A program made the translations under genes and the position numbers. Of a DNA stretch of 64,000 nt, positions 24,058-36,171 are shown in pieces. Every line of letters begins with the position of its first letter. Positions within the stretch are counted from its first letter, which is position 1. The stretch is from Desarmillaria ectypa (taxonomy: Eukaryota > Basidiomycota > Agaricomycetes > Agaricales > Physalacriaceae). The notes beneath the pieces were generated by a model. That model did no database searches. It saw only the letters and a program-made list of their open reading frames with translations, and was not told the origin of the DNA. The DNA lies in contig JAUDYN010000005.1 in the NCBI GenBank assembly GCA_030407005.1, forward strand, positions 2,542,001 to 2,606,000. The letters are read 5' to 3'.

Positions 24058-26169
24058 TTATCTGTGCTGAAGCCCGAATTTCTGCATTGTGGCGAAATAC
24101 AGACGACGAACATCAATTAGCTGAGCTTCTACAAAGATTGGTTATAACGCAAAGTAGGTAACATGAAGTAAAACCAAACCTAAGAGAGGCCAGTGCCTAG
24201 CCCCGGTGGATATCGCAGCCATGATGAGATTCAGCAGTTGCAAAGGTTCAGTTCCAGCTACAGAAGCACCTTGACCGCTGGAAATATCTCGCATCAATAA
24301 TTTGCAAGTGTTTGTCCACAGAACCTAAAAGCGATGATTTAGAGACTGTGATGAATGTCCCAGAAAAACGGACGTACTCCAATTACAGGATCCAGAAACA
24401 AGCTCCTAGATATGTCGACGTTCTGGATGATTTGAACAATGGCGCGAAATCCTGCCACGGCGCGTCCACGAGAAGAAGGATTTCTGGCGAGAAATGGAGC
24501 ATGAAGCTGTATCATAGCCATCTGAGCGAGGGTATGAATGACCACTGTCGTTCCCGAACTTGACTGGGCTGCCATGGACATCGGTGATGGCAGTTCTTCC
24601 AAGAATTTCTGAATGACTCTTTCGAGGGTTGAGAAAGTAGCGAAGAAACGTGCGGCCTCTTGCTGCTGCATACCTAGCGTCGTGAACCCATGAGAAATCG
24701 AAAATATAATAGGAAATAGAACGCCTTACCAGGTCTGAATTTGACCCCCACACGGGAAGCCTGCTCATAAAGAATGGATGCCTTCGCGTGGAGAGCTATT
24801 ATAGAATTGCAGTCATCAGTATCGTCAGCGAGAAACCTTTGAATAGTGTGACTAGTCCGATATTGTTGGGTACGATTGACCTGACACGAGGAAGTTCGTG
24901 AAAACAAGTGGCTATGAGTTGATAACAGACCGACTAACCCGATGATAGCTAGCCATATCTAATGGCCACGGAAGATCAACTCGTGCATCTGGAGCTGTGT
25001 ATGATATATTGGAAGGGGAGCCATCAGCTGCGGACCAGCAGTTATTGAGAATGAGAACTGTCCAAAATGCGTTTATCCTCTCGCCTTCCTCGACCAGATC
25101 CTGGGGCGGAGGAAGCGTAGCTTCAACGCCTACGTCTAGACTATCAGCCGATGTTGGCTCTGTCGACCGAATTCTGTGAAGTCTGGCACTAAGAACAAGG
25201 GATACCGCTGTGGTTGTATGGTATTTTCCCTCTAGCGCTCTGCCATTGCGGAAAAAGTAGTTTGCAAGAAGGACTTCGGCTTGGATACAATGTAGGACGA
25301 TTTGTGGATGGCGAGTGGAGAGGCCTTGAGCGGCGGCTTGTATCGCGCGCTGGAGAACTATAGGTTCGTACCCGGAAAGCTCGCTAACCGGAGAGAGGTG
25401 AACACCCCAGAGATACACTGCGCTGAGAAGTGCTGTAGACGGATGTGCTCTACTGAAAATGGAAAGAGACTCTACGAAACGGGAAATGTCCAGGAAGAAT
25501 CCGATCTCGCAACTTTGTTGTACGAAATGTTGTAAACTAGAGTTGCATCTGAGCCAAAGGCCTGTGGAAACGCGAAATGATTGCCTCACATTGCTTCACG
25601 ATACTCGATGGGGAAGTCCTGAAACAACGGAGGGCGTCAGCCAGGTAGCAGGGGAATTGTTGGAGATTGCGCACTATGTCATTCAGGAGAGGCTGTGATA
25701 CCCCTGTCGCCGACGCAAACTCTGCTGGACGATGTCGATGGTAAGGGTGGCTAAGGGTGATTGAAGAGTCAGAGTGACCTGGTTGTTCTAAATCTTGAAT
25801 TCGACTTTGAAGGACGGATATCTGTTCTTCAAGAGCCTGAGCTCTGGTTACTCCTCTATCTGAGTATTCACAGTCACTAAATCCTGGAGATGCAAGGCAG
25901 GGCCCACAAACGGGCCTCCGACCATCACATTTCTGAGCGACAAGAGAAATCGGTCAGCACATGTATAACGAGAGAAGAGCACAAGTATTATTTCACTATT
26001 TTGCGACGTCTTGGAAAATACAAAATCAATTACATATCTGCATGTGGCAACCATGTATCTCCTACCTGCAGTTCAAGCATGCGCAGCCTTTGTGTAAATG
26101 GACAGAGGCCCGTGACGACGACGACGACGAACTGCCACGAGAGGATGAACTTGTTTCGCGAAAAGTCAT
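24058..26169 (-). CDS. Zn2Cys6 fungal-specific transcription factor, copy 2
   Basis: Exons 26169-26066, 26009-25997, 25932-25675, 25618-25590, 25536-24939, 24880-24730, 24673-24378, 24324-24180, 24128-24058; 1,665 nt, 554 residues. The start ATG opens a Ser-rich leader, then the zinc cluster CACLNCRRRKIKCDGRRPVC, GPC and DCEY. A coiled-coil-like stretch (QALEEQISVLQSRIQDLEQ) precedes the fungal_trans-type region, which has CEIGFFLDISRFVES, ANYFFRNGRALEGKYHTTTA and GERINAFWTVLILNNCW. It aligns with copy 1 along nearly the whole length and shares intron positions, so the pair arose by tandem duplication. Both copies look intact. Function and targets are unknown. Confidence 0.93.
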
Positions 26170-28085
26170 TTGAAGCTGGGGATGGGTTGGATAGCGATTG
26201 AAGGTGGTGTCTTGGTTTCTGCTTTTTATATATGCCGACGGAGATGGGGAAGTAGCTTGCGTAGTCGCTCGGTAGAATGCAGCTCCCAAGTTGTGCTTCA
26301 TCGTGTATAAGTACCCTAGGAGACATAGACTCATTCGCAACGTGGATTGGTGACGTCACTTAGGTCCCATCATTGGACGGAAGCGAGGTCGAGTCATTTT
26401 AATAAGAGCTCGATGTTCTCTTGCCAGAACATACGCGTCGCAGATGCCGAGCGTTGCCCTAATTGCACAGTCAGAATGCCGGATGTGTTCCACATGAGCG
26501 AGTCATCCTTTTATCCGACAAGGCTGGACCTTGTCGATGCCTGAGCCAGAAATATATACATTTTCTGGAAATTTTCTAATCCAAGGACCGACGATTCACC
26601 CCCGAGCAGTGTTATTGCTTGTACGGAGAGAAACATGTTCGGTCACGAATATATGGCGCCCGATTCTGGGGGTGACGTTGAGGCCCGAGCGGCTGGAGAG
26701 CTTATGGTCGCCTTCATATTCGCTGTATGACCAAACTCGGCTAGTGCATCAGCGTCCGAACGATAAGCAGCTGTTGTAAAACTCAACACTGCTTTCGGTG
26801 ACTTAGAATAACAGAGTTGCGAGAAATCGCTTACCTGGCTCTAGCCTTCCGTTGGCGGTGCAGGGAGCATTAGCACATCCGCCAAGGGTGAGTCACTGTG
26901 CAAAGGCAGTGATAGCCGAACCTATGCTCAGCTTCTGATTTCACAGAAGTATCAGGTATATTGACTGTCTTAGAGCAGGGAGAGCATCGAAGAAGGGTAC
27001 TTTCCGAAGATGCCTTATCGAACATCTACAAGTGTCTTCGAGATGCTCTATTTGCAGTTTCAAAAATAAAGGAGCGCATCTTAAATGAAAACATCAGAGC
27101 GGATGACGTTGGAGATAATGAAGGTACGGCTCCTCCATGCTGCACCGGAAGATGGATATCTCAGTTGTACCGTCTTCTGATGCGAAGAAGAGTGTATGTA
27201 TTCAATCCGAAAATACGACCGGGCTGCGCTCTCAAGTCAACGGGAAAAATCAGAGCAGGTGATTGATGAACATACCAATATACACACGGATAAGTCACTC
27301 TACCTCTTGACATGCACACACCACGATATAGAGCCCGTCGTGCCAGAAACTGAGGAAAATCTGTTAAGGCATGGAACACCCAATTGTAAAGTTCGTCGTC
27401 GTCGGAAGAGCGGAGGATCGCCACGTGGAGGCGTACTTCGGAAATTGTTGGAATTTGCAACGATCGCTGCCATCACATCATCGCAAGCGCCTCAGCAAAA
27501 TCTCGGACGGTCTAGCTACTAATCGGTACTACGTAAGTTAGTCCATTACATAATATAGCCAATCACCATCAACGATGTTCGCCTAAGATGAATCGATGAC
27601 CCTTCTTCATATATATGTAGCCCTGCATCTCAAAGTGTCCGTCCGTCACGTCCATCTGATAGGTTACTCTGGTATCTGTACTCTGGGGCCTAAATGTCCG
27701 CTCGTTCCTCGCTGTTAGCTGTTATTGGGGGAAAGATCAAAGTGTACCTGTTGTTCGGCTTTCTGATTCGCGGGTACCCTCTGTTATCTCTTATAGGGAT
27801 CCGCAGAAAATCCATCGGCTATAACCAAGATATCCATTCCCGGGAAGTTACTTCTTTAGTCGCGCGGAGAAATCTGTCCAAGAAGTTCTGATTCCGTGGA
27901 TAACCTCTGAATCTTGTGAAGACCTTCACCAAAAAGGTCCAGGCACGTGTAGCTTCCATACTTCTGTCTCTCACTCCGCGATATAAACTCGATATAAAGG
28001 CTGGTCCCACATTCCATCATAATTCTTCTCTCAAGTCGAGCAACCCCCGTGTCGAGCCTCTTACTTTTCTTTGATCTCCTTCTCC
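26170..28085. other. Intergenic region, no supportable gene
   Basis: About 1.9 kb between divergently oriented genes. A plus-strand frame at 26961-27266 contains a helical, charged stretch but no family was recognised and no splicing model was found. Confidence 0.5.
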
Positions 28086-28960
28086 ATGTCTGCTGCTAGA
28101 CTGCACGCCTCCACTTCGACATCAACGGAGTCACCACTTTCCGTTCCATCTTCTCGATCATCGAGAATGACCCCAGAGTCCTCCGCTTGGGTAGATCCCG
28201 CCTCGTTGCCTGATCACGGCGACGTCTCTGCGACGACAGGAAACGTCGGTGACGATATTAAAAGGCTCAACTACAACACGTATTTTTCATATGGCGTTGG
28301 AGATGAAGACTGTTTCGGTTACCAGGCCGGCAAAGATGTCAAGTTTGTCGATATCAACGTCGATAGACGGCTGGAACACCATGGTCGGCTTGAAGCAACC
28401 ACTATCGCTGAAGTCATCGTCAGTAAAAGTACGTTCGTTCCATCTTGATGTATTAAAGCTTCATCTAAATGTGTATCATCCATTGACAGATATGTTGAAT
28501 GGTGCTGGCATGCTACATGGTGGCTGCATAACATATCTCATAGACAAGTAAGTTGTATGAATTCTGGGAGGAAGTTCATTAGTAGTTCTGACGCGGCCGT
28601 GCCACTTAGTTGCTGCAGCACTCCATTAGTCGTCCTCGGTTTAGTGCAAGGCGTCAACGGCGTTGGCGTGACACAAGGGATGAACGTTCTCTTCCATTCC
28701 CCCGCATCTTTGTGAGTCCGTGTTTCAAGGTTTTTCAACACGTTCTGACCGCATCGTCAGGGGCGCTCGCATTCGTATCATAAGTACATCAGTATCATTA
28801 GGCGGAAGAGTTATGACGTCCCGGTGTGAGGTACGTTGACATTTGTCTCTTATCCTCGGTTTCGTGTTAAATCATCTTCCAGATTATCAACAAGGACACC
28901 GGAAGGATTATTGCTTCGGCTTTCCTGAATAAAATGCAGCCAAATATGTCAAAGCTATGA
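28086..28960 (+). CDS. Hotdog-fold acyl-CoA thioesterase (PaaI/ACOT13-like)
   Basis: Exons 28086-28428, 28490-28547, 28610-28711, 28761-28830, 28883-28960; 651 nt, 216 residues. The core motif NGAGMLHGGCITYLID matches the hotdog thioesterase active-site block (HGG with a following helix), and the terminal strands are QGMNVLFHSPASLGARIRII, GGRVMTSRCEI and GRIIASAFLNK. The N-terminal 45 residues are Ser/Thr-rich and may be a targeting or disordered segment. Family members hydrolyse acyl-CoA thioesters in mitochondria or cytosol; the substrate is unknown. The exact catalytic Asp/Glu after HGG is read as the D of LID, which should be tested by structure comparison. No lesion seen. Confidence 0.88.
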
Positions 28961-29897
28961 AGACTCTTCCTTTTTGCGCATCGTATAATTGTCATGCATA
29001 TTTTTGTTTATATCTTGAATATGCTCAGTTTTCAGGATCTTGTTTCATCATAGCATCGTTGTATCATTAGACACGTACAAATTTTATTTTCCGTGGTATT
29101 CGAACACCGAGGGTTTTCATTTCTCGAATCAGAGTGTATACTATTGACCCTGTAGATGCACCTATTCGTCTATCTCTTTCGCCCTGTTTTTATATGCGCG
29201 AACTTAGACCATTCGCCGGGACCATCACTGTCGATCCGACGGTCGCTCGTTCAAGCTGTGTGGTGACGCCTGTGGACAAGGCATGACTGCATTAACATTC
29301 AATGTATGACCAAGATATCCTTGGAGCAAACGGCGTCATGATGAGCATCGGTTATTTTAGAATTCTCTCAGTACAGGTCAAGGCAATAATATCCAAGATT
29401 ACTCGAAAGGAATGGCAACTCGTTCGGCGCCTCGTTTCAGCCACATTCCATAATCACCGGTCAAGTGATGCGCTGATGCTCAAACCTCACTGAGGTCTAG
29501 GGTCGATTTGATCCAGGGATTCTGAGCCCCAACGTGGGACAGGCCTCGGACAGCCGTCTTTCGCAGGCTGAGGATTTTTCCATGGAGATTGCGTCGGGCA
29601 CACCGACATTTTACTGAAGTGGAAGGCATGAAATTCCAAGTGATTTTCAGGGTCGCTCAGGGAGTCAAAAAGCAGTCTGTCAGAGGTTAGTTATAACTAC
29701 TGACCTTCAACCATAGCTCGAGATGATACATACATCGATGTCGGGTTTCAAATTTCACCTATAAAGTTCGAACCAATCGACAAGTACGGGAATCCCTGAA
29801 GCACTTTAAAGCTCCGCTATTCTCCGATTTAATTATCGTCGGCCGCTGTCTGATTACGTACTCCACCTTATACATTGTTTTTCTTTTTGAGTCCACG
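28961..29897. other. Intergenic region, no gene seen
   Basis: About 940 bp between two plus-strand genes; holds the thioesterase 3' flank and the zuotin promoter. Nothing else recognisable. Confidence 0.55.
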
Positions 29898-31342
29898 ATG
29901 GCGACGATACAAACGAGTCCGTTACCAAAGACTTATTCAGCTCCCGATGCTGCAGTATCACAGCTCTCATCCTTCAGAAAACGCCGGCTTTTGCCCGCAG
30001 GCCCCGCTTTCATCGAGCATCTTCGATTAACCATCCACCATCAAGGTTCCTTCTTGAAGCATGACTACCATAATGAGAAGGAACGCCAACGACGTGAGGA
30101 GCTTAAAGGCGCGTCTCCGAATGGCGAAGACGATCTGGGCGTCGGTGATGAACCAGAAACGGAAGAACTCTTGGCGTTAGATCCCAAGGAGTGGAAGGTA
30201 TTATATGGTCATCCTGCAGACGTTCTTTGTCTCTAATTGCGTCGATAGAAACAAGATCATTATGCCGTACTGGGGCTTTCTCATCTTAGGTACAAAGCTA
30301 CGCCCGAGCAAATCAAGATTGCTCGTACGTGTCTTTTTACTTTTTTAAAATATTGCGCATTGACAGATTTTCTTTCAAACAGACCGAAAAAAGGTCTTGA
30401 AACATCACCCTGACAAAAAAGTCACGACATCGACTCCGCCGAGTACCACCTCTCTCCTCACCGGAATCAATCTCAACACTAACGATGATGCCTTTTTCAA
30501 ATGCATCCAAAAAGCCCATGAGGTACTCACTAACCCTGAGAAGCGCAGACAATTCGATTCCGCCGACCCGCAGCTGCTGGAGGAGCTGGAAGATGACCTC
30601 CCTACGGCACAATCGATGAAGGCGAAGAAGCAGGATTTCATCCAAGCTTTCACACCTATTTTCGAGCGAGAGGCTAGGTTTTCGAAGAAACAGCCCGTAC
30701 CTATGCTTGGCAGCATTGACGCTAACAAGCAACATGTGGAAAACTTCTACGATTTCTGGTACAACTTTGATAGCTGGCGGAGTTTCGAATGGTATGACAA
30801 GGAGGTCAATGAAGGCAGTGACAGGTTCGCAATACCCTTCTTGTTCCGAATTTCGAATGACGACAGTCTCTCTTGACTATAGCCGTGATGATAAGCGCTA
30901 TACCGAAAAGAAGAACAAGAGCGAGCGTGCTAGGCGCAAGAAAGAAGACATTGCTCGTGTAAGAAAAATAGTCGATCATACTCTGAGGTAGGTGGCTTCG
31001 GGTATAACAGTATATAAGTTTCTAAATGTCTTCGTCTCCAGTTTGGATCCTCGCATCAAGCGCATCAAACAAGAAGAGAAAGAAGCAAAGGAGTTGAAGA
31101 AGGCCGCAAAATCAGCTCCAGCATCAGGAGCGAACACACCTAAAGGGAAGAGTAAGGCCGAAGAGGAGGCGGAAAAGAAGAAGAAAGAGGAGGAGGAGAA
31201 GGTATGCCTTTACTATGTTTCGTCCTTGCTGTATTAATCTGTCCACCAGGCTGCTAGGGCTGAGGCAAAGAAGCAGAAGGCTGCTGCTGCTAATGCTGCC
31301 AAGAAAGCTCGGAGACTGCAAAGAGCAGCAGAAACCGCTTAA
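29898..31342 (+). CDS. ZUO1: Zuotin-like ribosome-associated J-protein
   Basis: Hsp40 partner of Ssz1 in the ribosome-associated complex, which stimulates Ssb-type Hsp70 at the polypeptide exit. Exons 29898-30197, 30249-30324, 30383-30824, 30883-30987, 31042-31201, 31250-31342; 1,176 nt, 391 residues. The J domain starts DHYAVLGLSHLRYKATPEQI and has the HPD triad in KVLKHHPDKK. The zuotin homology region follows (FTPIFEREARFSKKQPVP, FYDFWYNFDSWRSFEWYDKE, SERARRKKEDIARVRKIVDH), then a highly charged Lys/Glu region that binds the ribosome in yeast. The protein ends in that region (QRAAETA), so the C-terminal four-helix bundle of yeast Zuo1 (433 residues) appears to be absent. Confidence 0.93.
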
Positions 31343-32277
31343 GCTTGTCTATGACCCTGGGAATATATGATGATGTATGTAATAATCCCCGGAAATTTTA
31401 AAAAATCTTAATATATCCTGTAGAGTTGTGCTCCACATGTACGGGCTCGGGCTTGGCTAACGTCTAATAGTTTGTGACTACGTACAATGCTGACGAGGCG
31501 GGGCCGAAGTCATGCCCAATTAAATTTTCGTTGATGGCGCAACCCGTGGAATGGTGAGGATGACTTGATGTCATGCGAGACAATCTGACCAGTTGGAATA
31601 TTTTGCTACTTTTTTATCTTGATTTTTTCCACAAAAACTTCGCTTCCGAACCACCGGCCACCTCTTCACAGTCTGCCAAGGCAAGCTGCATCCCACTCTT
31701 GTTTCCCCCAATTCAATCAACCCTAGGCCCTCGCAATCCCAAGAACTCTTCCACCTGCTTGTCCTACGTAAAGGCCTCTGGATAAAGACGTCAATGAATC
31801 GCAAGGGATTCAAAAATCAATAGATGTCTTGGCTTTCATAGTGGCTACCACCGAGCTTCGCCGTTCGGAAGAGCATGCTGAAACTTTCTGATTAGCTTGA
31901 AGATGTGTTATTTTTGTTTTTCTTTCTCGAGGAACAGGCGCTGTTCAGTTTTGACGGTTCAAATGGTCAGCCCTTTCTCTCCAAGCTAGATTTCGCTGGG
32001 GGCGGAAAACCAACAACGCTGTACGTCCATCGTATAATATATTAAGAACATACTGTGTGTCCAGCCTTCTCTCCCATTGTCACAAACCCCAGAATGCTGC
32101 TCACTGCTATTCCCTAAATAGCATAACGACATTATCGCCATGGAGTTGACCGTCATATCGTCACTTGGCTGAAGATCGGGTCTCCACATGATCTCTGACA
32201 ATAGCAGTGGGACATTTTGCTTCTGTTCCCGATGTGCGCTTACGCCGCTGATTCGCTTCAGTATAAGTGAGAGCTAT
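31343..32277. other. Intergenic region, no gene seen
   Basis: About 930 bp between two plus-strand genes. Short frames only. Should contain the promoter of the peptidase-like gene. Confidence 0.55.
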
Positions 32278-34355
32278 ATGGGATTCCGGTGTATGCTTCC
32301 CTTCACCGCAACAATGCTCCTCTGGATCGTTCTTCTCCTGCTTTCAGCACCTTGGACTGGAGTCTGTGCCCAAGAACTCGATCAACGACTCCAGCAGTTA
32401 CTCAGTGACAGACTGTATCAAACTAATCTCAGAGGCCCACGATGGAGTATGTTGAACTCATTGTCTTGTCGCATTCTGACGTGTACCTATGATGTAGCGG
32501 GTAACGACAACCAGAATACCCTAACAGAGTCTGTCGCAACCTCCATGCGAATTGCGGGTCTGACAGTCGACACGCTGGATTATACTATCAATAGGTGAAT
32601 AGAATCGGTTTTTGCACCCACGTTATACTCACTGCTTACTCGTTATGCGGATGGGATGCGCGATGGTGGTCTCTCACACTTAACCTTCGTAATGGTACCT
32701 CCATTGCACTACCGACTACAGGATACTGGCCGTACAGTGGCAATAGTGGATTGGAAGGAGTCACAGCACCTATGATCGACGGAGGAACTTTTGGTCTCTA
32801 TCCAGATGAGACTGCCGATGAAAGCACGCTCAATCTGACCCAAGTTAGGTCAGAGGCTCCCGGGACTGTCCTGTTTTTCGACAACCCAAGTCCAACAAGG
32901 AACTATTCATTGCCTGGCTATAGCTTGCTTGGGTAAGGTGTCTAAAAATATCGTTCATTGCATGTGTTCTAAAGTTCTTCCGTAAACTCAGTTCTAATGT
33001 TGATGCTGACGATATTCCAGAGGTGTGTTCAAAACTTGTTACACCTTTCTAAACTAACAATCGCCCAACAGCTTGGAAATCTGACCAACCCACATTGGCA
33101 ATCAGCAAAAACCTTGAACTGGACGGATATGAAAGCTCGGGGTGTATCTGCTGTTGTGGCATCTTGGGTTCATACTTCAGACGACAATGCTGCTTTGCAG
33201 TTTCTGCCTAATGACGGCTCCGAGGACCAGTACGTACCAAACGAGGTTCCTGCTCTATATGTCGGAAATTCTACGGGCGAGACGATACGTCAGCTACTCA
33301 CGAATGACGAGGTGGACACGGCGACTGTGGTCTTAGACGCACCAAGTTATAACGCGTCAACCCAGACCGTTATCGGGCATTTGGCGGGCATTGCAGGTGG
33401 TAATGAAACCATCATTGTGTATACTCATAGTAAGTGCATATGATGGAGACTCAGACGATAATCTAATCTTAGAGAATAGGTGATGGGCCTTCAATCATCG
33501 AAGAAAATGGTGCGTCACGTTGATTTTCTGCGACGTATTGTTAAATAATGAATCGTCAGGCCCCATTCTACTCCTTACGATGGCGGAATACTTTGCGCAT
33601 CATCGGCCGAGAATCAATATTGAGTACGCTTTCATCCGTTTATCTTATGGTCTGTTTGATTTTATTGGCGGCTTAGTTTCGTAATTACAACGGGACACAT
33701 ATCCGGTGGTCACCTGAGTGAAACACTGTGGATGGAAGAGCGTCCGGAGCTATTAACAAACGCTGTAGCGGCAATTGTTTGTGAACATTTTGGAGCGACT
33801 GAATGGAAAGACGATTTTAGCAACGGAGCTCCAGAATACAAAGCGACAGGGAAGATTGAGCCTATGTGGACTATGGCGTAAGTGCCGTTATCGTCGCTGT
33901 CTTCATCCACCTCACATCTCCGCCGCCCTCTCAGAAATAGCTCGTCTCGCAGCAAATTACTTCGGCATTCATACATGCACTCGTTTGAAGGGATGGATCA
34001 AGATATCCGAATGGCTCTTCTCTATCCCCGAACAGTCGACGGTGTTAGGTCCAGATGGTACGCGATTCTGTGTTTGTTCGGGACCGTCGTTAGTGATGTA
34101 ACATTCCAAGGTACGGAGCAGGCGGTAGTGGTACAATGGGCCGTTCCAAACTCCCAACACTCGGGTAAGGATTACCAATAAGTTGACGTTGTTCTATCTG
34201 ACCTTTATCGTGATAGAATTATACCGCAACCAGACTATTTGTGGGCAGCAATGGTGGATGGTGGGTGGAGCAAGCTATCGATACCCATTGCAGTGAAGCA
34301 GATAAACACTATCTTGAAGCTTATCACTCAGTTAGATGGTGACTTTGCCAGTTAG
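32278..34355 (+). CDS. Secreted PA-domain / M28-type peptidase-like protein
   Basis: Exons 32278-32446, 32498-32594, 32651-32932, 32992-33022, 33072-33429, 33480-33509, 33560-33623, 33677-33877, 33935-34057, 34111-34164, 34217-34355; 1,548 nt, 515 residues. The start MGFRCMLPFTATMLLWIVLL is a signal peptide. Conserved parts include DARWWSLTLNLRNGTS, PTTGYWPYSGNSGLEGVTAP, a PA-type middle part, and THSDGPSIIEENGPILLLTM, which resembles the THTDG..EENG block of bacterial M28-like proteins. The end has FVITTGHISGGHLSETLWME and DYLWAAMVDGGWSKL. A full set of M28 zinc ligands was not confirmed, so catalysis is uncertain. One oddity: the intron at 32595-32650 would end in GG instead of AG; every other intron is GT-AG. 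Either this acceptor is mutated or the base call is wrong. Confidence 0.7.
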
Positions 34356-34476
34356 ATAACGTTAACATCATATACCTATTACACCTATCTTTTATACCAT
34401 CTTTCTATTTCAACTTGGTACCGGCTCCGACATCCGATGTTTGTCAACAGCCTGAAGAAGACCTTGACTACTGTCC

Positions 34477-36171
34477 ATGTCGACGCCGAGGCAGTCATGC
34501 TCCTTGTCCTTCACTATTGCGCAAGCAAGCATATCAAAATCCCTGTTTTCTCCTCGTGTAGGAACTGCTTCATTGATGCGAAATGGTGTCGATAAAATCG
34601 ATATTGATACTCCTGGAATCCTTGTTAACACATCGCGCGGCGTTATACCTCATCTTTCGGGGGATCAGCATAAGCAATGCTCATCTGTGCGCTGGGTGCA
34701 CGTTCCATTCGAGACGTTGTGAGTCCGTCGGTTGATATCATGGTAAGCTACCGTGGTTCTCATTTAACGCTTCGCACCTTCATTGTATCATAGCCTAGAG
34801 CATAAGCCTCCCGTACCAACCCTGCAGATGAGACAGTATCCTCTTCATCGTTTTCTTGGATATCCTGTCGATAAATGTGTGGTTTCGATGTCCCTTCGAG
34901 ATCCTCAAGATGGACGAGAAGTGCCTCCAAACGGAAATGCCTTCGTCTCAGCCAATAGCATCCGTGGCGTTCGTAAGGTACACGTCCTACAATACTATTT
35001 ATCTATGCAAGCTTATGTTTTGGTGCTGTAGGTCTCACTGGATGAATGGCGGTCATATGTCCTGGCTTGCAAACCCGACATCGTCGTTCCGTTGTCTGAT
35101 ACACCCTTCACACCACCACCATATTCTCAGAAACGACTAACGAAAAGCATTGAGCGGTCTTTCACTTGGTTAACTCACTTCCTTCAGCCTATCGAGGGGT
35201 CACACCCGCTCAACGTCTTTGTCCATCTTGCAGGAGGGGCCAGCATTGCGGCGCGAACGGCTTTCTCTGAAAGTCTTCTAGAAATCCTGCACGGTAAAGA
35301 TGCGGACATGGTTAAGCCACTGAAGTCACTGGATGAAGGCGTCAGAGGTTACCAATTGGACTTAGTCCCCATTCGTCTAGCCTTGTCTGGAGTCGTTTCG
35401 GAACCTATTAATATCGATGCATCTCCTGTTCCGACGAATCCTGACATCGAAACATCTGACATTGTTCCCCTACTCCGCTCATCATTGTCCCCTCTACCAG
35501 CGCACAAAATTCGTCTTGTGAGCTCTGCAGAGTCACCTCATGAGATGTTAACCCTAATTCAGCAGATTGGGGTAGACCTTTTCGATGCTCAGTGGGCTCA
35601 ACGGGCTGCTGATATCGGAATCGCGCTGGATTTCACTTTCCCTGTAGGTAATTGGGGGACTCGGCGGCGGTCGAATGGCAAACGGGATCTTGGTCATAAT
35701 CTATTCGATCACTCATATGCAGAAGACTTCTCCCCATTAGCAAACTGTTTCGTCGGAGAAGCAGCTCACAGTGGTGATGTGCCTATTTGTATGTGCGGAG
35801 CCTGTTCACCCGTATCCCCACATACACGGATAAGCCACTCCTGCTTAGACGAGAATGCAACAAATGGCGGTGAGATTGGGCCAGCATTCACACGAGCATA
35901 TTTACATCACCTGCTGCATACACATGAGATGTCGGCGTACTCCTTATTGGTGCTTCATAATCTCACTGTTCTTGATGCCTTTTTCGCCGGCATACGAGAT
36001 GCCATCCGGAGCTTCGACAGCGGGAGGTTTGATTTAGAGATCTCGAGGTTCTTCCAGGAATATGATGAAGAACTGCTAGTTTTTAGCGAGTCAAAAGCCA
36101 TGTGGGTCGAAGTTGAGATGGCTCGAGGAAAGGGACGACTTGCCAGAGAGAAGGCAAAACAGACAGTTTGA
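34477..36171 (+). CDS. QTRT2: Queuine tRNA-ribosyltransferase accessory subunit 2
   Basis: Non-catalytic partner of the eukaryotic tRNA-guanine transglycosylase, which swaps guanine-34 for queuine in GUN-anticodon tRNAs. Exons 34477-34718, 34794-34977, 35032-36171; 1,566 nt, 521 residues. The N-terminus shows FSPRVGTASLMRNG and DTPGILVNTSRGVIPHLSGD, typical of the TGT fold. The C-terminal zinc motif is CMCGACSP (C-x-C-x2-C) with a downstream His in RAYLHHLLHTHEMSAYSLLV. An insertion sits between the zinc cysteines and the RAYLHHLL helix. No lesion seen. It lies just 120 bp downstream of the peptidase-like gene on the same strand. Queuine must be salvaged from food or partners, since eukaryotes do not make it. 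Confidence 0.9.

Noticed and set aside
26100..26140. GAC trinucleotide run that could be a microsatellite
   Set aside because: It encodes the Ser tract of the second Zn2Cys6 protein on the minus strand; only about six repeats.
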